The notes beneath the pieces were generated by a model. The model worked only from the letters and a program-made list of their open reading frames with translations. It was not told the DNA's origin and made no database searches. A program made the position numbers and the translations under genes. Source: Acidobacteriota bacterium (GTDB lineage: Bacteria > Acidobacteriota > Aminicenantia > Aminicenantales > Saccharicenantaceae). Taken from it: a DNA stretch of 64,000 bases. Location: positions 183,847 to 247,846 of the forward strand of contig JAWSUF010000005.1 of assembly GCA_033549365.1 (NCBI GenBank), given 5' to 3'. This document shows, one piece after another, positions 7,765 to 16,511 of this stretch. Every line of letters begins with the position of its first letter. Position 1 is the first letter of the stretch.

Positions 7765-8694
7765 ATGAAAATTTTCTCGGGTTCATCCAATCGGGAGTTG
7801 GCGCATCAGATCGCCGGCCGGCTGAAAACAAAGCTGGGGGCCTGTGTCCTGGACCGGTTCTCCGACGGCGAGATCCATTTCTACATTGACGAAAATGTCC
7901 GGGGCGAGGACATCTTCATCGTGCAATCCGGCTGTGCCGACGCGAATACGCACCTCATGGAGCTTTTCCTGATGATCGACGCCTTCAAGCGGGCCTCGGC
8001 CGAACGCATCACGGCCGTCGTTCCCTATTTCCCCTATGCCCGCCAGGATTGGAAGGATCGTCCCCGCGTCCCGATTTCGGCCCGGCTGGTCGCCGATTTG
8101 CTCGAAAAAGCAGGGGCCAACCGGGTCCTGACCATGGATCTTCATTCGCCGCAGATCCAGGGCTTCTTTTCCGTTCCGGTCGACAACCTGATGGCGGCTC
8201 CGGTTCTGGCCAATTATCTCAAGACGCTGAATCTCGAGGATTTGACCGTGGTCTCGCCCGACGCCGGCGGAGTCGGACGGGCCCGTCTCTTTGCAAAGAG
8301 GATGAAGGCGTCCCTGGCCATCATCGACAAGCGGCGGCCGGCGCCCAACATCGCCAAGGTCCTCCACGTGATCGGCGAGGTCGAGGGCCGCAACGTCATC
8401 ATTTTCGACGACATGACCGACACGGCCGGAACCATGGTTCTCAGCGTGGAGGCCCTCAAGGAGGAAGGCGCGAAGCGGATCTTCGCCGCCTGCACCCACG
8501 GTGTGTTGTCCGGCCGGGCCGTCGAGAAAATCGAATCGTCCAGCCTGGAAACGCTTTTTGTGACCGACACCATTCCCCTGGCGGATAAAGCCCGGGACTG
8601 CGGAAAAATTCGTGTGCTTTCCGTGTCCGAAATTTTCGGCGAAGCCATCCGCAGAATCAATGAGGGGCTGTCCGTCAGCTCCCTGTTCGACTAA
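7765..8694 (+). CDS. prs: Ribose-phosphate pyrophosphokinase (PRPP synthase)
   Basis: Makes PRPP from ribose 5-phosphate and ATP for nucleotide, His, Trp and NAD synthesis; cytosolic. Class I features are all visible: FSDGEIHFYIDENVRGEDIF near the N-terminus, YFPYARQDWKDRPR, the divalent-cation motif DLHSPQIQGFF, VVSPDAGGVGRA, and the PRPP loop DDMTDTAGTM at about residues 214-223. Length 309 residues is typical. GAGGAAGG precedes the ATG. The order LolB-like, ispE, prs mirrors many Gram-negatives; rplY and pth follow directly, a common order too. Confidence 0.96.
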   Translation: MKIFSGSSNRELAHQIAGRLKTKLGACVLDRFSDGEIHFYIDENVRGEDIFIVQSGCADANTHLMELFLMIDAFKRASAERITAVVPYFPYARQDWKDRPRVPISARLVADLLEKAGANRVLTMDLHSPQIQGFFSVPVDNLMAAPVLANYLKTLNLEDLTVVSPDAGGVGRARLFAKRMKASLAIIDKRRPAPNIAKVLHVIGEVEGRNVIIFDDMTDTAGTMVLSVEALKEEGAKRIFAACTHGVLSGRAVEKIESSSLETLFVTDTIPLADKARDCGKIRVLSVSEIFGEAIRRINEGLSVSSLFD

Positions 8695-8704
8695 GGAGGA
8701 GACG

Positions 8705-9361
8705 ATGACCATCACCATCACAGCGGAAAAACGCGATGTCTTCGGCAAAAACAACAATCGCCGGCTGAGGAAAGACGGCAAGATGCCGGCCGTCCTCTAC
8801 GGCGGCTCGGCGGAATCGATGCCGCTTGTTCTCGACAAGAAGGACATCTTTCGCATCATGAAAACGGAAGCCCGGGAAAACACCCTTTTCAAAGTCGCGG
8901 TCGGCTCCGAGACGGGGGATGCCATGATCAAGGAGCTCCAGCTCAACCCCGTCACCCACGAGGTTCTGCATGCGGATCTCGTCCGCATCGCCATGGACAA
9001 GCTTCTCCAGGTGACGATTCCGATCGTTCCCGTGGGCGAAGCCGTGGGCGTCAAGGTCGACGGCGGCTTTGTCGATCCTCTCACCCGCGAAGTCGAGGTT
9101 GAATGTCTTCCCGGCGACATTCCGGAAAGCATCGAGATCGACATCAGTCATCTCCACCTTAACGATTCCCTCAAGGTGGCCGACGTCACGCCGCCGCCGG
9201 GCGTCCGAATCGTCACCGATCCGTCCACGGTTCTGGTTCTGATCGGCATGTCCCGTACTGAGGAAGTCAAGCCGGAAGAGGCGGAGATCGAGGAAGGTGT
9301 TGAGGAACAGGAACCCGAGGTCATCAAGAAAGAAAGGGCCTCCGAGGAAGAGAAAGAATAA
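8705..9361 (+). CDS. rplY: 50S ribosomal protein L25/general stress protein Ctc
   Basis: Binds 5S rRNA in the large subunit. The 218-residue long (Ctc-type) form starts MTITITAEKRDVFGKNN, preceded by AAGGAGGAGACG. The L25 N-terminal domain (about 1-90) includes LRKDGKMPAVLYGG. A TL5-like beta domain (about 95-180) includes VKVDGGFVDPLTREVEVECL. The last 33 or so residues are an acidic low-complexity tail rich in Glu. The frame is open further upstream into prs, but the strong ribosome site fixes the start at 8705. It lies 10 nt after prs. Confidence 0.95.
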   Translation: MTITITAEKRDVFGKNNNRRLRKDGKMPAVLYGGSAESMPLVLDKKDIFRIMKTEARENTLFKVAVGSETGDAMIKELQLNPVTHEVLHADLVRIAMDKLLQVTIPIVPVGEAVGVKVDGGFVDPLTREVEVECLPGDIPESIEIDISHLHLNDSLKVADVTPPPGVRIVTDPSTVLVLIGMSRTEEVKPEEAEIEEGVEEQEPEVIKKERASEEEKE

Positions 9362-9384
9362 CCGGACCTTGTTCCGGATCGGGG

Positions 9385-9966
9385 ATGTCCGTGTGGCTTG
9401 TCGCCGGGTTGGGAAATCCCGGAGAGTTGTACGCCGGAACTCGCCACAACGCGGGCTTCCTGTTTGTCGCCCGCCTGGCCGCCGACTGGGGTCTCCGCTT
9501 GAAAGGCTGGAAAGGCCTGGCCCGGGCGGCCGAGGCCGTGCGCTCCGGAGAGAGCGTGATGATCGCCCAGCCCCGGAGCTACATGAACCTGAGCGGCCGG
9601 GCCGTCGGCGAAATCCTCGAGCGCCGTCATATCGCCTTGCAAAACCTGGTCGTGGCATATGACGATCTCGATTTGCCGCTGGGCCAGATCCGGGTCCGGC
9701 CGCGGGGAGGACCGGGAACGCACAACGGCATGCGCTCCGTCACGGCCGAAGTGGGCGGGACGGATTTCCCGAGGATCCGGCTCGGCATCGGCCCGCTCCC
9801 GGACGGGGTTGACCCGGCCGACTTCGTCCTTTCCCCCTTCAATCCGGAGGAGAGGGCGGTCGTGGACGCCGCGCTGCCCCGGGCCGCCCAAGCCCTCGAC
9901 CTCATCCTCTCCGGCGACATAACCGCTGCGATGTCCATGTTCAACCGGAAAGCGGCGGGGGCTTGA
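9385..9966 (+). CDS. pth: Peptidyl-tRNA hydrolase
   Basis: Recycles tRNA from stalled peptidyl-tRNA; cytosolic, essential in most bacteria. Conserved sites are present: VAGLGNPGELYAGTRHNAGF with Asn11 and catalytic His21, DDLDLPLGQIRVR, and GGPGTHNGMRS with the third Asn. Length 193 residues is standard. The ATG is 23 nt after rplY. The prs-rplY-pth order is a widely conserved one, and the ribosomal protein genes rpsF-rpsR-rplI follow. Confidence 0.95.
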   Translation: MSVWLVAGLGNPGELYAGTRHNAGFLFVARLAADWGLRLKGWKGLARAAEAVRSGESVMIAQPRSYMNLSGRAVGEILERRHIALQNLVVAYDDLDLPLGQIRVRPRGGPGTHNGMRSVTAEVGGTDFPRIRLGIGPLPDGVDPADFVLSPFNPEERAVVDAALPRAAQALDLILSGDITAAMSMFNRKAAGA

Positions 9967-10047
9967 CGTATGGGTTACAATAGTGGAGTCATGCTCCTTG
10001 CTCCTTCTCCGGAAAGAAGGGGCTGCCAAAACCATAAGGAGGTTCGC

Positions 10048-10500
10048 ATGAAGCAATATGAAACGGGGTTCATCATGGCCCCCAACCTGTCCGAAGAGGA
10101 CGCGGAAACCTTCATCACCCAGATGACCGAGATCATCGACCAGAAAAACGGCCGGATGATCAAGAAGGATATCTGGGGGAAGCGCCGGTTGGCGTATCCG
10201 ATCAAGAAATTCCAGGAAGGCCTCTACGTCTTCTTCCATTATGAAGGCGGCGGGGACATCTCCCAGGAACTCGAGCGGCGCTTCAAGCAGTCCGAAGCCG
10301 TGATCCGGTTCCTGACGGTCATCAAGGATCCGCGGGATCCTCTGAGAAAGAAGAAAAAAGACCGGCCGTCCGAGGACCGGGCCGCCGAAACCACCGAGTC
10401 CGTTCCCACTGAGGCCGTTCCCGCTGAGACCGCCTCGGGTTCCGAGGCGCCTGCGGAGACCGGCGAAAAAACCGAGGAGAGCACCGATGTCGAGGGATAG
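10048..10500 (+). CDS. rpsF: 30S ribosomal protein S6, with acidic C-terminal extension
   Basis: Small-subunit protein that pairs with S18. [18 protein letters not shown] starts just after AAGGAGGTTCGC. The core, about residues 1-100, includes [20 protein letters not shown] and [18 protein letters not shown]. About 45 residues are added at the C-terminus, a Thr/Glu/Ala/Pro-rich acidic tail beyond the core fold. The end overlaps rpsR by 14 nt. The frame extends upstream to 9970, but the ribosome site and conserved N-terminus decide for 10048. Confidence 0.95.
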   Translation: MKQYETGFIMAPNLSEEDAETFITQMTEIIDQKNGRMIKKDIWGKRRLAYPIKKFQEGLYVFFHYEGGGDISQELERRFKQSEAVIRFLTVIKDPRDPLRKKKKDRPSEDRAAETTESVPTEAVPAETASGSEAPAETGEKTEESTDVEG

Positions 10501-10747
10501 CAAAAGGCCCGAGAGGGGATCTTACCGGAAGTTTTTCCCCCCCAAGAAGAAGTTCTGCCGGTTCTGCCAGAAGAACCTCAGAAACATCGATTACAAGGCG
10601 GCCGACATCCTGCGCCGCTATGTTCCCGACCGGGGCAAGATCACGCCGCGCCGGGTCACCGGAACGTGCGCCTATCATCAGAGAAAGCTGACGACTGCCG
10701 TCAAGAGAGCCCGTCTCATGGCTCTCATCCCCTATGTCGAGAGCTGA
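10487..10747 (+). CDS. rpsR: 30S ribosomal protein S18 (zinc-binding form)
   Basis: 86 residues; binds S6 and the 16S central domain. Signature [15 protein letters not shown], then [33 protein letters not shown] and [10 protein letters not shown]. Cys24-x2-Cys27 with the later Cys-x2-His forms the zinc-ribbon (C+) version rather than the zinc-free paralogue. This suggests normal zinc supply or absence of a zinc-starvation replacement at this locus. The start lies inside the rpsF tail. rplI follows immediately. Confidence 0.95.
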   Translation: MSRDSKRPERGSYRKFFPPKKKFCRFCQKNLRNIDYKAADILRRYVPDRGKITPRRVTGTCAYHQRKLTTAVKRARLMALIPYVES

Positions 10748-10748
10748 C

Positions 10749-11267
10749 ATGAAAGTGATCCTGAAACAAGATGTGGAATCCCTCGGACGGAGGGGCGATA
10801 TCGTCACGGTCGCGGCGGGCTACGGCAGAAATTATCTCCTGCCCCGTAAGCTGGCCATGGAAGTTACGTCCGGAAACATGAAGGCCGTCGAGATCGAACG
10901 CCGGGCCATTCGGAAGCGCGTGGATAAGGAACGGCAGTCCTTCCAGTCCGTCATTGAACAGCTCAACCGGACGACCCTGTCCTTCACCCGGAAAACCGGG
11001 GAGAAGGATACCCTGTTCGGTTCGGTGTCGGCGGCGGATATCAAGGAAGAGCTCGACCGCATGGGCATCGAGATCGACCGCAAGAAAATTCTTCTGGACG
11101 AGCCCATCAAAAAGATTGGGGAATTCGTTGTCCCCATCAAGGTTTTTCACGACGACAAGGCCGAAATCCGGCTCGTCGTCCACAGCGAAACCGAGGAGAA
11201 GCCGGAAGCCGCCGAGCCGGCGGCGACTCCGGATGTGGCGGATGTCCCGGCTGTGCCGGAAGAATAA
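10749..11267 (+). CDS. rplI: 50S ribosomal protein L9, C-terminally extended
   Basis: MKVILKQDVESLGRRGDIVTV and GYGRNYLLPRKLAM are the L9 N-domain signature. The long connecting helix and the C-terminal domain (LFGSVSAADIKEEL, IEIDRKKILLDEPIKKIGE) follow. Length 172 residues exceeds the usual 148-150 by an acidic Ala/Pro/Glu tail of about 25. The ATG follows the rpsR stop by one base. No strong Shine-Dalgarno is present, so translation is probably coupled to rpsR. rpsF-rpsR-rplI-dnaB is a classic conserved string. Confidence 0.95.
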   Translation: MKVILKQDVESLGRRGDIVTVAAGYGRNYLLPRKLAMEVTSGNMKAVEIERRAIRKRVDKERQSFQSVIEQLNRTTLSFTRKTGEKDTLFGSVSAADIKEELDRMGIEIDRKKILLDEPIKKIGEFVVPIKVFHDDKAEIRLVVHSETEEKPEAAEPAATPDVADVPAVPEE

Positions 11268-11329
11268 TCCGGGCCTGAGACGGCGCGGGCGGTCCCGCGC
11301 CCGGCTGAATCGCAAGGAAGGGGGCGGAT

Positions 11330-12688
11330 ATGGAACTGGATCTCATGTTCCTGAAAAAAACGCCTCCGCACAGCATGGAGGCGGAACGAACCGTCCTCGG
11401 CGGGATCCTCGTCCGCAACGAAAATCTGAACGTCCTGCTGTCGATTATTTCGCCGGCGGATTTCTACAAGGACGCCCACCGGAAAATTCTCGAAAACATC
11501 ATCGTCCTCATCGACAAGGGCCTGCCCGTCGACCTTCTCAGCCTCTCGGAACAGGTTCAGAGGGCCGGCGTTCTCGATGAGATCGGCGGATCGGCCTATC
11601 TGTCCTCCCTCATGGACGGGGTCCCCAAAAGCCTGAGCATCGATTACTATGCCCGGATCATCAAGGAAAAGGCGTTGCTGCGGCGGCTGATCCTGTCATC
11701 CGCCCGAATCATCTCTTCGAGCTACGATCAAAAAGACGACGCCGACGACCTGCTCAACGCCGCCCAGGAAGCCATCATCGACGTGGCCGAGGAACGCATT
11801 AAACAGGGCTTCGTCCCGGTCGGTGACCTGACCCAGGAAGCCCTGGACACGATCCGGAAACTCCAGCAGCGAAAGGAAGCCGTGACGGGCATTCCGACCG
11901 GGTTCCGTTCGCTGGACGGCCTGACCGCGGGGTTTCACGGCTCGGACTTCATCGTTGTGGCCGCCCGGCCCTCGATGGGCAAAACGGCACTGTCCCTGAA
12001 CATCGCCCAGCATGTGGGCCTCAAGACCGATTATTCCGCGGGGTTCTTCTCCATGGAAATGGCCAAGGAGCAGCTCATCATGAGGTTGCTCTGTGCCGAA
12101 TCGCATCTGGACATCAAAAAGGTGCGGAGCGGTTTCATCAGTGACCGGGACTACGAGAAAATCAAGCTGGCCGGGGAGGCCATCGCCCAGGCCCGGATTT
12201 TCATCGACGAGTCGGCCGCTCTGACCGTCATGGAAATGAAGGCCAAGACCCGGCGCCTTAAAATGGAGCACAAGCTGGACATCGTCTTCATCGACTACAT
12301 CCAGCTCATGCGAACCGGGGGCCGTTTCGAAAACAGAAACCAGGAGATGTCCTTCGTCACGCGGTCTCTGAAGGAATTGGCCAAGGAGCTCAAGATCCCC
12401 GTAGTCGGCATCTCCCAGCTCAGCCGGGCCCCGGAAAAGGGGCGGCGGGGCGAATCGCGGCCGCAACTGTCCGATCTTCGGGAGTCGGGTGCCATCGAGC
12501 AGGACGCCGACGTCGTCATTTTCATCTACCGGCCGGACTACTACGATCCCGAAAACCTCGAGATCCGCGGCGTCGCCGAAATCAGCGTCGCCAAACAGAG
12601 AAACGGCCCCACGGGTAAAGTCCACCTGGCTTTCATCCGCGAATACGCCCGCTTCGCCGAAATGGATTTTGCAGTCGAGGCGGGATGA
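11330..12688 (+). CDS. dnaB: Replicative DNA helicase DnaB
   Basis: Hexameric 5'-3' helicase at the replication fork. The N-terminal domain starts with PPHSMEAERTVLGGIL, the primase-interaction region. The RecA-like C-domain has Walker A AARPSMGKTALSLN (about 205-218), a Walker B-type DYIQLM, and the DnaB H3/H4 region KELAKELKIPVVGISQLSR plus SDLRESGAIEQDADVV. Length 452 residues is typical, with no intein. AAGGAAGGGGG precedes the ATG. The last bases overlap radA (ATGA). Confidence 0.96.
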   Translation: MELDLMFLKKTPPHSMEAERTVLGGILVRNENLNVLLSIISPADFYKDAHRKILENIIVLIDKGLPVDLLSLSEQVQRAGVLDEIGGSAYLSSLMDGVPKSLSIDYYARIIKEKALLRRLILSSARIISSSYDQKDDADDLLNAAQEAIIDVAEERIKQGFVPVGDLTQEALDTIRKLQQRKEAVTGIPTGFRSLDGLTAGFHGSDFIVVAARPSMGKTALSLNIAQHVGLKTDYSAGFFSMEMAKEQLIMRLLCAESHLDIKKVRSGFISDRDYEKIKLAGEAIAQARIFIDESAALTVMEMKAKTRRLKMEHKLDIVFIDYIQLMRTGGRFENRNQEMSFVTRSLKELAKELKIPVVGISQLSRAPEKGRRGESRPQLSDLRESGAIEQDADVVIFIYRPDYYDPENLEIRGVAEISVAKQRNGPTGKVHLAFIREYARFAEMDFAVEAG

Positions 12689-14046
12689 AGGACAAGACGG
12701 TCTTCGTCTGTCAGGCCTGCGGTTTCCGGTCGCCCAAATGGACGGGCCGCTGCGGCGGCTGCGCCGAATGGAACACCATGATCGAAGAGGCGGCCGAACC
12801 CGTCCTCGCTCCGGCCGAATCTCTGTTCCCGCCGGCCGATCCCGTCCTGTTTGGAGACATCCTGGAAACGTCGGCGTCGAGGTGGCCGACGGGGATCGAC
12901 GAATTCGACCGGGTGCTCGGCGGCGGGGCCGTGGCCGGATCGCTGGTCTTGGTCGGCGGAGAGCCGGGCATCGGGAAATCGACCCTGCTTCTCCAGGCCG
13001 CCCGCGACACCGCCGCCCGCGGCGAAACCGTCCTCTACGTGTCGGGCGAGGAATCGCTGGAGCAGGTCAAAATCCGGGGCGACCGGATCGGGGTGGCCGG
13101 AGGAAACCTCTATCTTCTGGCTGAAACCAACTGCGAGCGCGTGATCGTCCAGGCCGAAAAACTGCAGCCGCAGGTCCTGGTCATCGACTCCGTCCAGACG
13201 GTGTTTTCGTCGAAGATGACGTCGAGCCCGGGAACGATCAGCCAGGTCCGTGAAGTCGCCCAACAGGTTTTTCGATTCGCCAAAACCAGCGGGGTTCCCG
13301 CGTTTCTGGTCGGCCATATCACCAAGGACGGATCCCTGGCCGGGCCCAAATCGCTGGAGCATCTGGTGGATGTCGTTCTCCTGTTCGAAGGCGAACGGGA
13401 CCACAGCCACCGCATCCTGCGGGCCCTCAAAAACCGATTCGGCCCGGTGTCCGAACTGGCGGTTTTCGAAATGACGTCTTCGGGACTTCAGCCCGTGGCC
13501 AATCCCTCGGCCTTTTTTCTCAAGGAGCGGCCGAAGGACGAACCGGGAAGCGCCGTGGTCTGCACGATCAAGGGCGCCCGGCCTCTTCTGGCCGAGATCC
13601 AGGCCCTGGTGTCCTCGTCGGTCTTTTCCGGCAATCCGCGGCGGATGACGGTCGGGCTCGACCCGCAGCGCGCGGCCATGCTTCTGGCGTTATTGGAAAA
13701 AAAGCTGGGCTACGGCTTCGCCTCGGAGGACATCTATCTCAACGTGGCCGGCGGGATGTCGGTCGACGAGACGGCGGCCGACCTGGCCGCGGTCATGGCC
13801 GTCGTCTCATCGCTCCGGAACAAGGCCCTGCCCCGGGATACGGCTTTTTTCGGCGAAGTGGGCCTCAGCGGTGAAATCCGTTCCGTGAGCCAGGCCCTGT
13901 CCCGGGTCCGCGAAGCGCGGGCGCTCGGCTTCGAGACGGTGGTGATGCCGGAAGGCAATCTGGAGGTTTTGGATGAGGATTCGCGGGCCGGAATCAAGTG
14001 TCTGGGCGTACGGACCGTGCGCCGGGCCTTGCAAGAAATGTTCTGA
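12685..14046 (+). CDS. radA: DNA repair protein RadA/Sms
   Basis: DnaB-like/RecA-like branch-migration helicase acting in recombinational repair. The N-terminal zinc finger CQACGFRSPKWTGRCGGC is intact. Walker A is GGEPGIGKSTLL (about 92-103), the RadA-specific LKNRFGPVSEL is at about 249, and a C-terminal Lon-like domain (DIYLNVAGGMSVDETAADLA) completes the protein at 453 residues. It overlaps dnaB by ATGA. In Firmicutes radA is followed by disA then yacL-ispD-ispF; here disA is absent and yacL-like follows directly. Confidence 0.96.
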   Translation: MKDKTVFVCQACGFRSPKWTGRCGGCAEWNTMIEEAAEPVLAPAESLFPPADPVLFGDILETSASRWPTGIDEFDRVLGGGAVAGSLVLVGGEPGIGKSTLLLQAARDTAARGETVLYVSGEESLEQVKIRGDRIGVAGGNLYLLAETNCERVIVQAEKLQPQVLVIDSVQTVFSSKMTSSPGTISQVREVAQQVFRFAKTSGVPAFLVGHITKDGSLAGPKSLEHLVDVVLLFEGERDHSHRILRALKNRFGPVSELAVFEMTSSGLQPVANPSAFFLKERPKDEPGSAVVCTIKGARPLLAEIQALVSSSVFSGNPRRMTVGLDPQRAAMLLALLEKKLGYGFASEDIYLNVAGGMSVDETAADLAAVMAVVSSLRNKALPRDTAFFGEVGLSGEIRSVSQALSRVREARALGFETVVMPEGNLEVLDEDSRAGIKCLGVRTVRRALQEMF

Positions 14047-14080
14047 ATATATATGATCAGTTTTTATAAGGACGGTTGTC

Positions 14081-15070
14081 ATGGGCCTTATTGTTTTTCG
14101 AATCGTCGTTCTCGCGTTGGTCGTTACAGCCGGATATTTCTATCCGCCGTTTAATCTGACGCCTCCGGCCGGCGCCGCGGTCGCCTTCGTTCTCGGCGGC
14201 CTGGTCATGATTTTGGAGACGCGGATCCGGCGCATGCCCTTCAAGATGATGTGGAGCGCCGCGACGGGCACGCTCCTGGGCATTCTCCTCGGCTGGCTGC
14301 TGGGCGGCATCTACCAGGCCGTGGTGCGGACCGAAGAGATGGCCACGTTCACCCGGATGTTCTTTCTGGTTCTCCTGCCGTACATCGGATTCCTGGTCGG
14401 AACAAAAAAGTCCGAATGGCTCGATCCGGGGCATGTCCTGCGGTTTTTCCGCGAGAAAAACGAGGGCCGCAGCCGCAAGATCCTGGACACGAGCGTGATC
14501 ATCGACGGCCGCATTCCGGATCTCTGCGACACCGGCTTCATCGAGGGCTCGATCATCGTGCCGCAGTTCATTTTGAAGGAACTTCAACTCATCGCCGACT
14601 CGGCCGACGGCTTGAAGCGTCAGCGGGGACGGCGCGGTCTCGATGTCCTGGACCGGCTGCGGAAAGCTTCCCAGGTTCCGGTCATGGTTTCGGATGTCGA
14701 TTTCCCCGATGTGCGGGACGTCGATTCCAAGCTGATCGAACTGGCCAAGAATCTGGACGCCAAGATCATCACCAACGATTTCAATCTCAACAAGGTGGCC
14801 AATCTCCAGGGGATCAAGGTTCTGAACATCAATGAGCTGGCCAACGCCATCAAGCCCGTCGTGCTTCCCGGCGAGACGATGCATGTCTTCATTCTCAAGG
14901 AGGGCAAGGAAAGGGATCAGGGCGTGGCCTATCTCGACGACGGCACCATGGTCGTCGTCGACAATTCCCGGCGGATGATCGGCCAGACCGTCGCCGTGAC
15001 CGTGACGTCCGTGCTCCAGACCACGGTCGGCAAGATGATATTCGGCCGGTACAACGAAGACGCGGAGTGA
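14081..15070 (+). CDS. PIN/TRAM-domain integral membrane protein (YacL-like)
   Basis: Four hydrophobic segments in about residues 1-110 are followed by a PIN nuclease-like domain starting ILDTSVIIDGRIPDLCDTGF (acidic Asp residues kept) and including DAKIITNDFNLNKVA. A C-terminal TRAM domain (GVAYLDDGTMVVVDNSRRMI) ends the protein at 329 residues. The architecture matches YacL, a putative membrane-bound RNase; its substrate is not known. AAGGACGG precedes the ATG. The stop overlaps the GTG start of ispD (GTGA), so it is coupled to MEP-pathway genes as in Bacillus. Confidence 0.88.
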   Translation: MGLIVFRIVVLALVVTAGYFYPPFNLTPPAGAAVAFVLGGLVMILETRIRRMPFKMMWSAATGTLLGILLGWLLGGIYQAVVRTEEMATFTRMFFLVLLPYIGFLVGTKKSEWLDPGHVLRFFREKNEGRSRKILDTSVIIDGRIPDLCDTGFIEGSIIVPQFILKELQLIADSADGLKRQRGRRGLDVLDRLRKASQVPVMVSDVDFPDVRDVDSKLIELAKNLDAKIITNDFNLNKVANLQGIKVLNINELANAIKPVVLPGETMHVFILKEGKERDQGVAYLDDGTMVVVDNSRRMIGQTVAVTVTSVLQTTVGKMIFGRYNEDAE

Positions 15071-15732
15071 ATAGCGCAACCGTCATCATCGTCGCCGCAG
15101 GCCGGGGGGAGCGGTTCGGCGGAAACAAGCCGTTTGCGATGCTGGGGGGAAAACCGATCATCGACTGGTCGCTCGAAACCTTCGAGGCTCATGCGGATGT
15201 CGGCGCCGTCATTCTCGTTCTTCCGCCCGGGCGGAACGGCGGGGATTTCCGGCGCCGGTATCCCAAAATCCATACCGTCGTGCCCGGCGGGAAGGAGCGC
15301 CAGGATTCCGTTCTCCGCGGTTTCGGCTGGGCCGCGGCGGAGATGGGGGATATCGTCCTGATCCATGACGGGGCCCGGCCGTTCGCCTCCGCGGATCTCG
15401 TCGGGCGGATCATCCGGACGGCGGGGGCCAAAGGCGCGGCCATCCCGGTTCTTCCCGCCTCCGACACCATGAAGCGGGTTAAGGACGGCTGTGTCGTCGA
15501 AACGCTGGACCGGTCGGAACTGGCCGCGGTTCAGACGCCCCAGGGCTTTAAGCGGGGTGTGCTGGCGGCCGCGCTGGACAAGGCCGTCCGGGACGGATAT
15601 GTCGGAACGGACGAGGCCGCCTTGGTCGAAAGAGCGGGATATCCCGTCCATGTCGTTCCCGGCGAGCCGGGCAACATCAAAATCACCCGGCCGGAGGATT
15701 TGAAACTGGCGGAGGCGCTTCTCCATGTATAG
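15067..15732 (+). CDS. ispD: 2-C-methyl-D-erythritol 4-phosphate cytidylyltransferase
   Basis: Transfers CMP from CTP to MEP in the MEP pathway. N-terminal IIVAAGRGERFGGNKPF is the CTP-binding loop; VPGGKERQDSVLRG and VLIHDGARPF are family hallmarks, and VQTPQGFKRGVL with GTDEAALVERAG closes the active site. 221 residues. The start is GTG within the stop of the preceding gene. The 3' end overlaps ispF by 8 nt. Confidence 0.95.
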   Translation: MNSATVIIVAAGRGERFGGNKPFAMLGGKPIIDWSLETFEAHADVGAVILVLPPGRNGGDFRRRYPKIHTVVPGGKERQDSVLRGFGWAAAEMGDIVLIHDGARPFASADLVGRIIRTAGAKGAAIPVLPASDTMKRVKDGCVVETLDRSELAAVQTPQGFKRGVLAAALDKAVRDGYVGTDEAALVERAGYPVHVVPGEPGNIKITRPEDLKLAEALLHV

Positions 15733-16219
15733 AATCGGCATCGGCTATGATCTGCATCGGCTGGTTCCCGGCCGAAAACTTGTTCTCGGCGGGGTGGACA
15801 TCCCCTTTCATCTCGGTGCGGCCGGTCATTCCGACGGCGATTGCCTCATTCATGCCGTGATCGACGCGCTTCTCGGAGCGATGGGAGCCGGGGACATCGG
15901 CGGCCATTTTCCGGACACCGATCCCCGATGGAAGGACGCCCGGAGCACGGACCTTCTGGCCCGGGTCATGGAGATCGTCCGGGAAAAGGGATTCGAAGTC
16001 GTCAACGTGGATACCGTCGTCGTCGCCGAGGCGCCCCGCCTGGGGCCCTGCCATGGCGCGATCCGCGATGTGCTCTGCCCGATCCTGGGCATCTCTCCGT
16101 CCGACCTGGGGATCAAGGCCAAAACGGCCGAAGGCTTGGGGGAGATCGGGGGGCGAGCCGCCATCGCCTCCCACGCCATTACCCTCCTCCGTACTCTGGC
16201 TGCTGGAAGTAACACATAA
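15725..16219 (+). CDS. ispF: 2-C-methyl-D-erythritol 2,4-cyclodiphosphate synthase
   Basis: Forms the cyclodiphosphate in the MEP pathway, as a zinc-dependent trimer. GIGYDLHRL holds metal ligands Asp9 and His11; GHSDGDCLIHAVIDALLGA and GDIGGHFPDTD follow; IKAKTAEGLGEIGGRAAIA closes the site. Length is 164 residues. The ordinary family end is reached near ASHAITLL. The last codons (about LAAGSNT and stop) are written by the left arm of the palindromic element at 16192, so the element has replaced the original 3' end. Confidence 0.95.
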   Translation: MYRIGIGYDLHRLVPGRKLVLGGVDIPFHLGAAGHSDGDCLIHAVIDALLGAMGAGDIGGHFPDTDPRWKDARSTDLLARVMEIVREKGFEVVNVDTVVVAEAPRLGPCHGAIRDVLCPILGISPSDLGIKAKTAEGLGEIGGRAAIASHAITLLRTLAAGSNT

Positions 16220-16306
16220 TAAATAAGATGCGGCTAAAAAGCCGGAAAAACCTGGCAAAAATATTGTAATTATATTATTATCAATAATATCCAGCAGCCA
16301 AAGCAG
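16192..16306. repeat. REP-like palindromic element copy A
   Basis: 115-bp member of the six-copy family. Left arm CTCTGGCTGCTGG at 16194-16206 pairs with CCAGCAGCCAAAG at 16291-16303, with one mismatch. The core is A/T-rich. It is oriented like copies C, D and E. It overlaps the 3' end of ispF and provides its stop codon. The A/T core is the most diverged of the forward copies. Confidence 0.85.
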
Positions 16307-16450
16307 CGGGGAAACGGAATGGGGGGTTTTGACGTAAAATAAAAGGAAGGCGCGGCCGTCCACAAAGGACGGGAGCCGGGATTTGTCTAAAGAATCGAGG
16401 ATTCTTGATGGGCAAGTATATAGACATGAAACTCCTGAATTTCCCGAAAT

Positions 16451-16478
16451 GGAAGATTTTTCAGGGCCCTCCGTCTAA
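16451..16478 (+). promoter_or_regulatory. Candidate ECF-type (RpoE-like) promoter for the sigma-factor operon
   Basis: GGAAGAT, a 15-nt spacer and GTCTAA resemble the E. coli sigma-E consensus GGAACTT-N15-GTCTAA, ending 33 nt before the sigma-factor ATG. Autoregulation is usual for ECF operons, which makes the site plausible, but this organism's ECF specificity is unknown. The rest of 16307-16450 shows nothing I can name. Confidence 0.35.
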
Positions 16479-16511
16479 AAAAGTGAAAGAGGGCGCTGGG
16501 ATCAACGCCCC

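Noticed and set aside
9963..9981. TTGACG with TACAAT before rpsF as a promoter
   Set aside because: The spacer is only about 7 nt, too short for sigma70.
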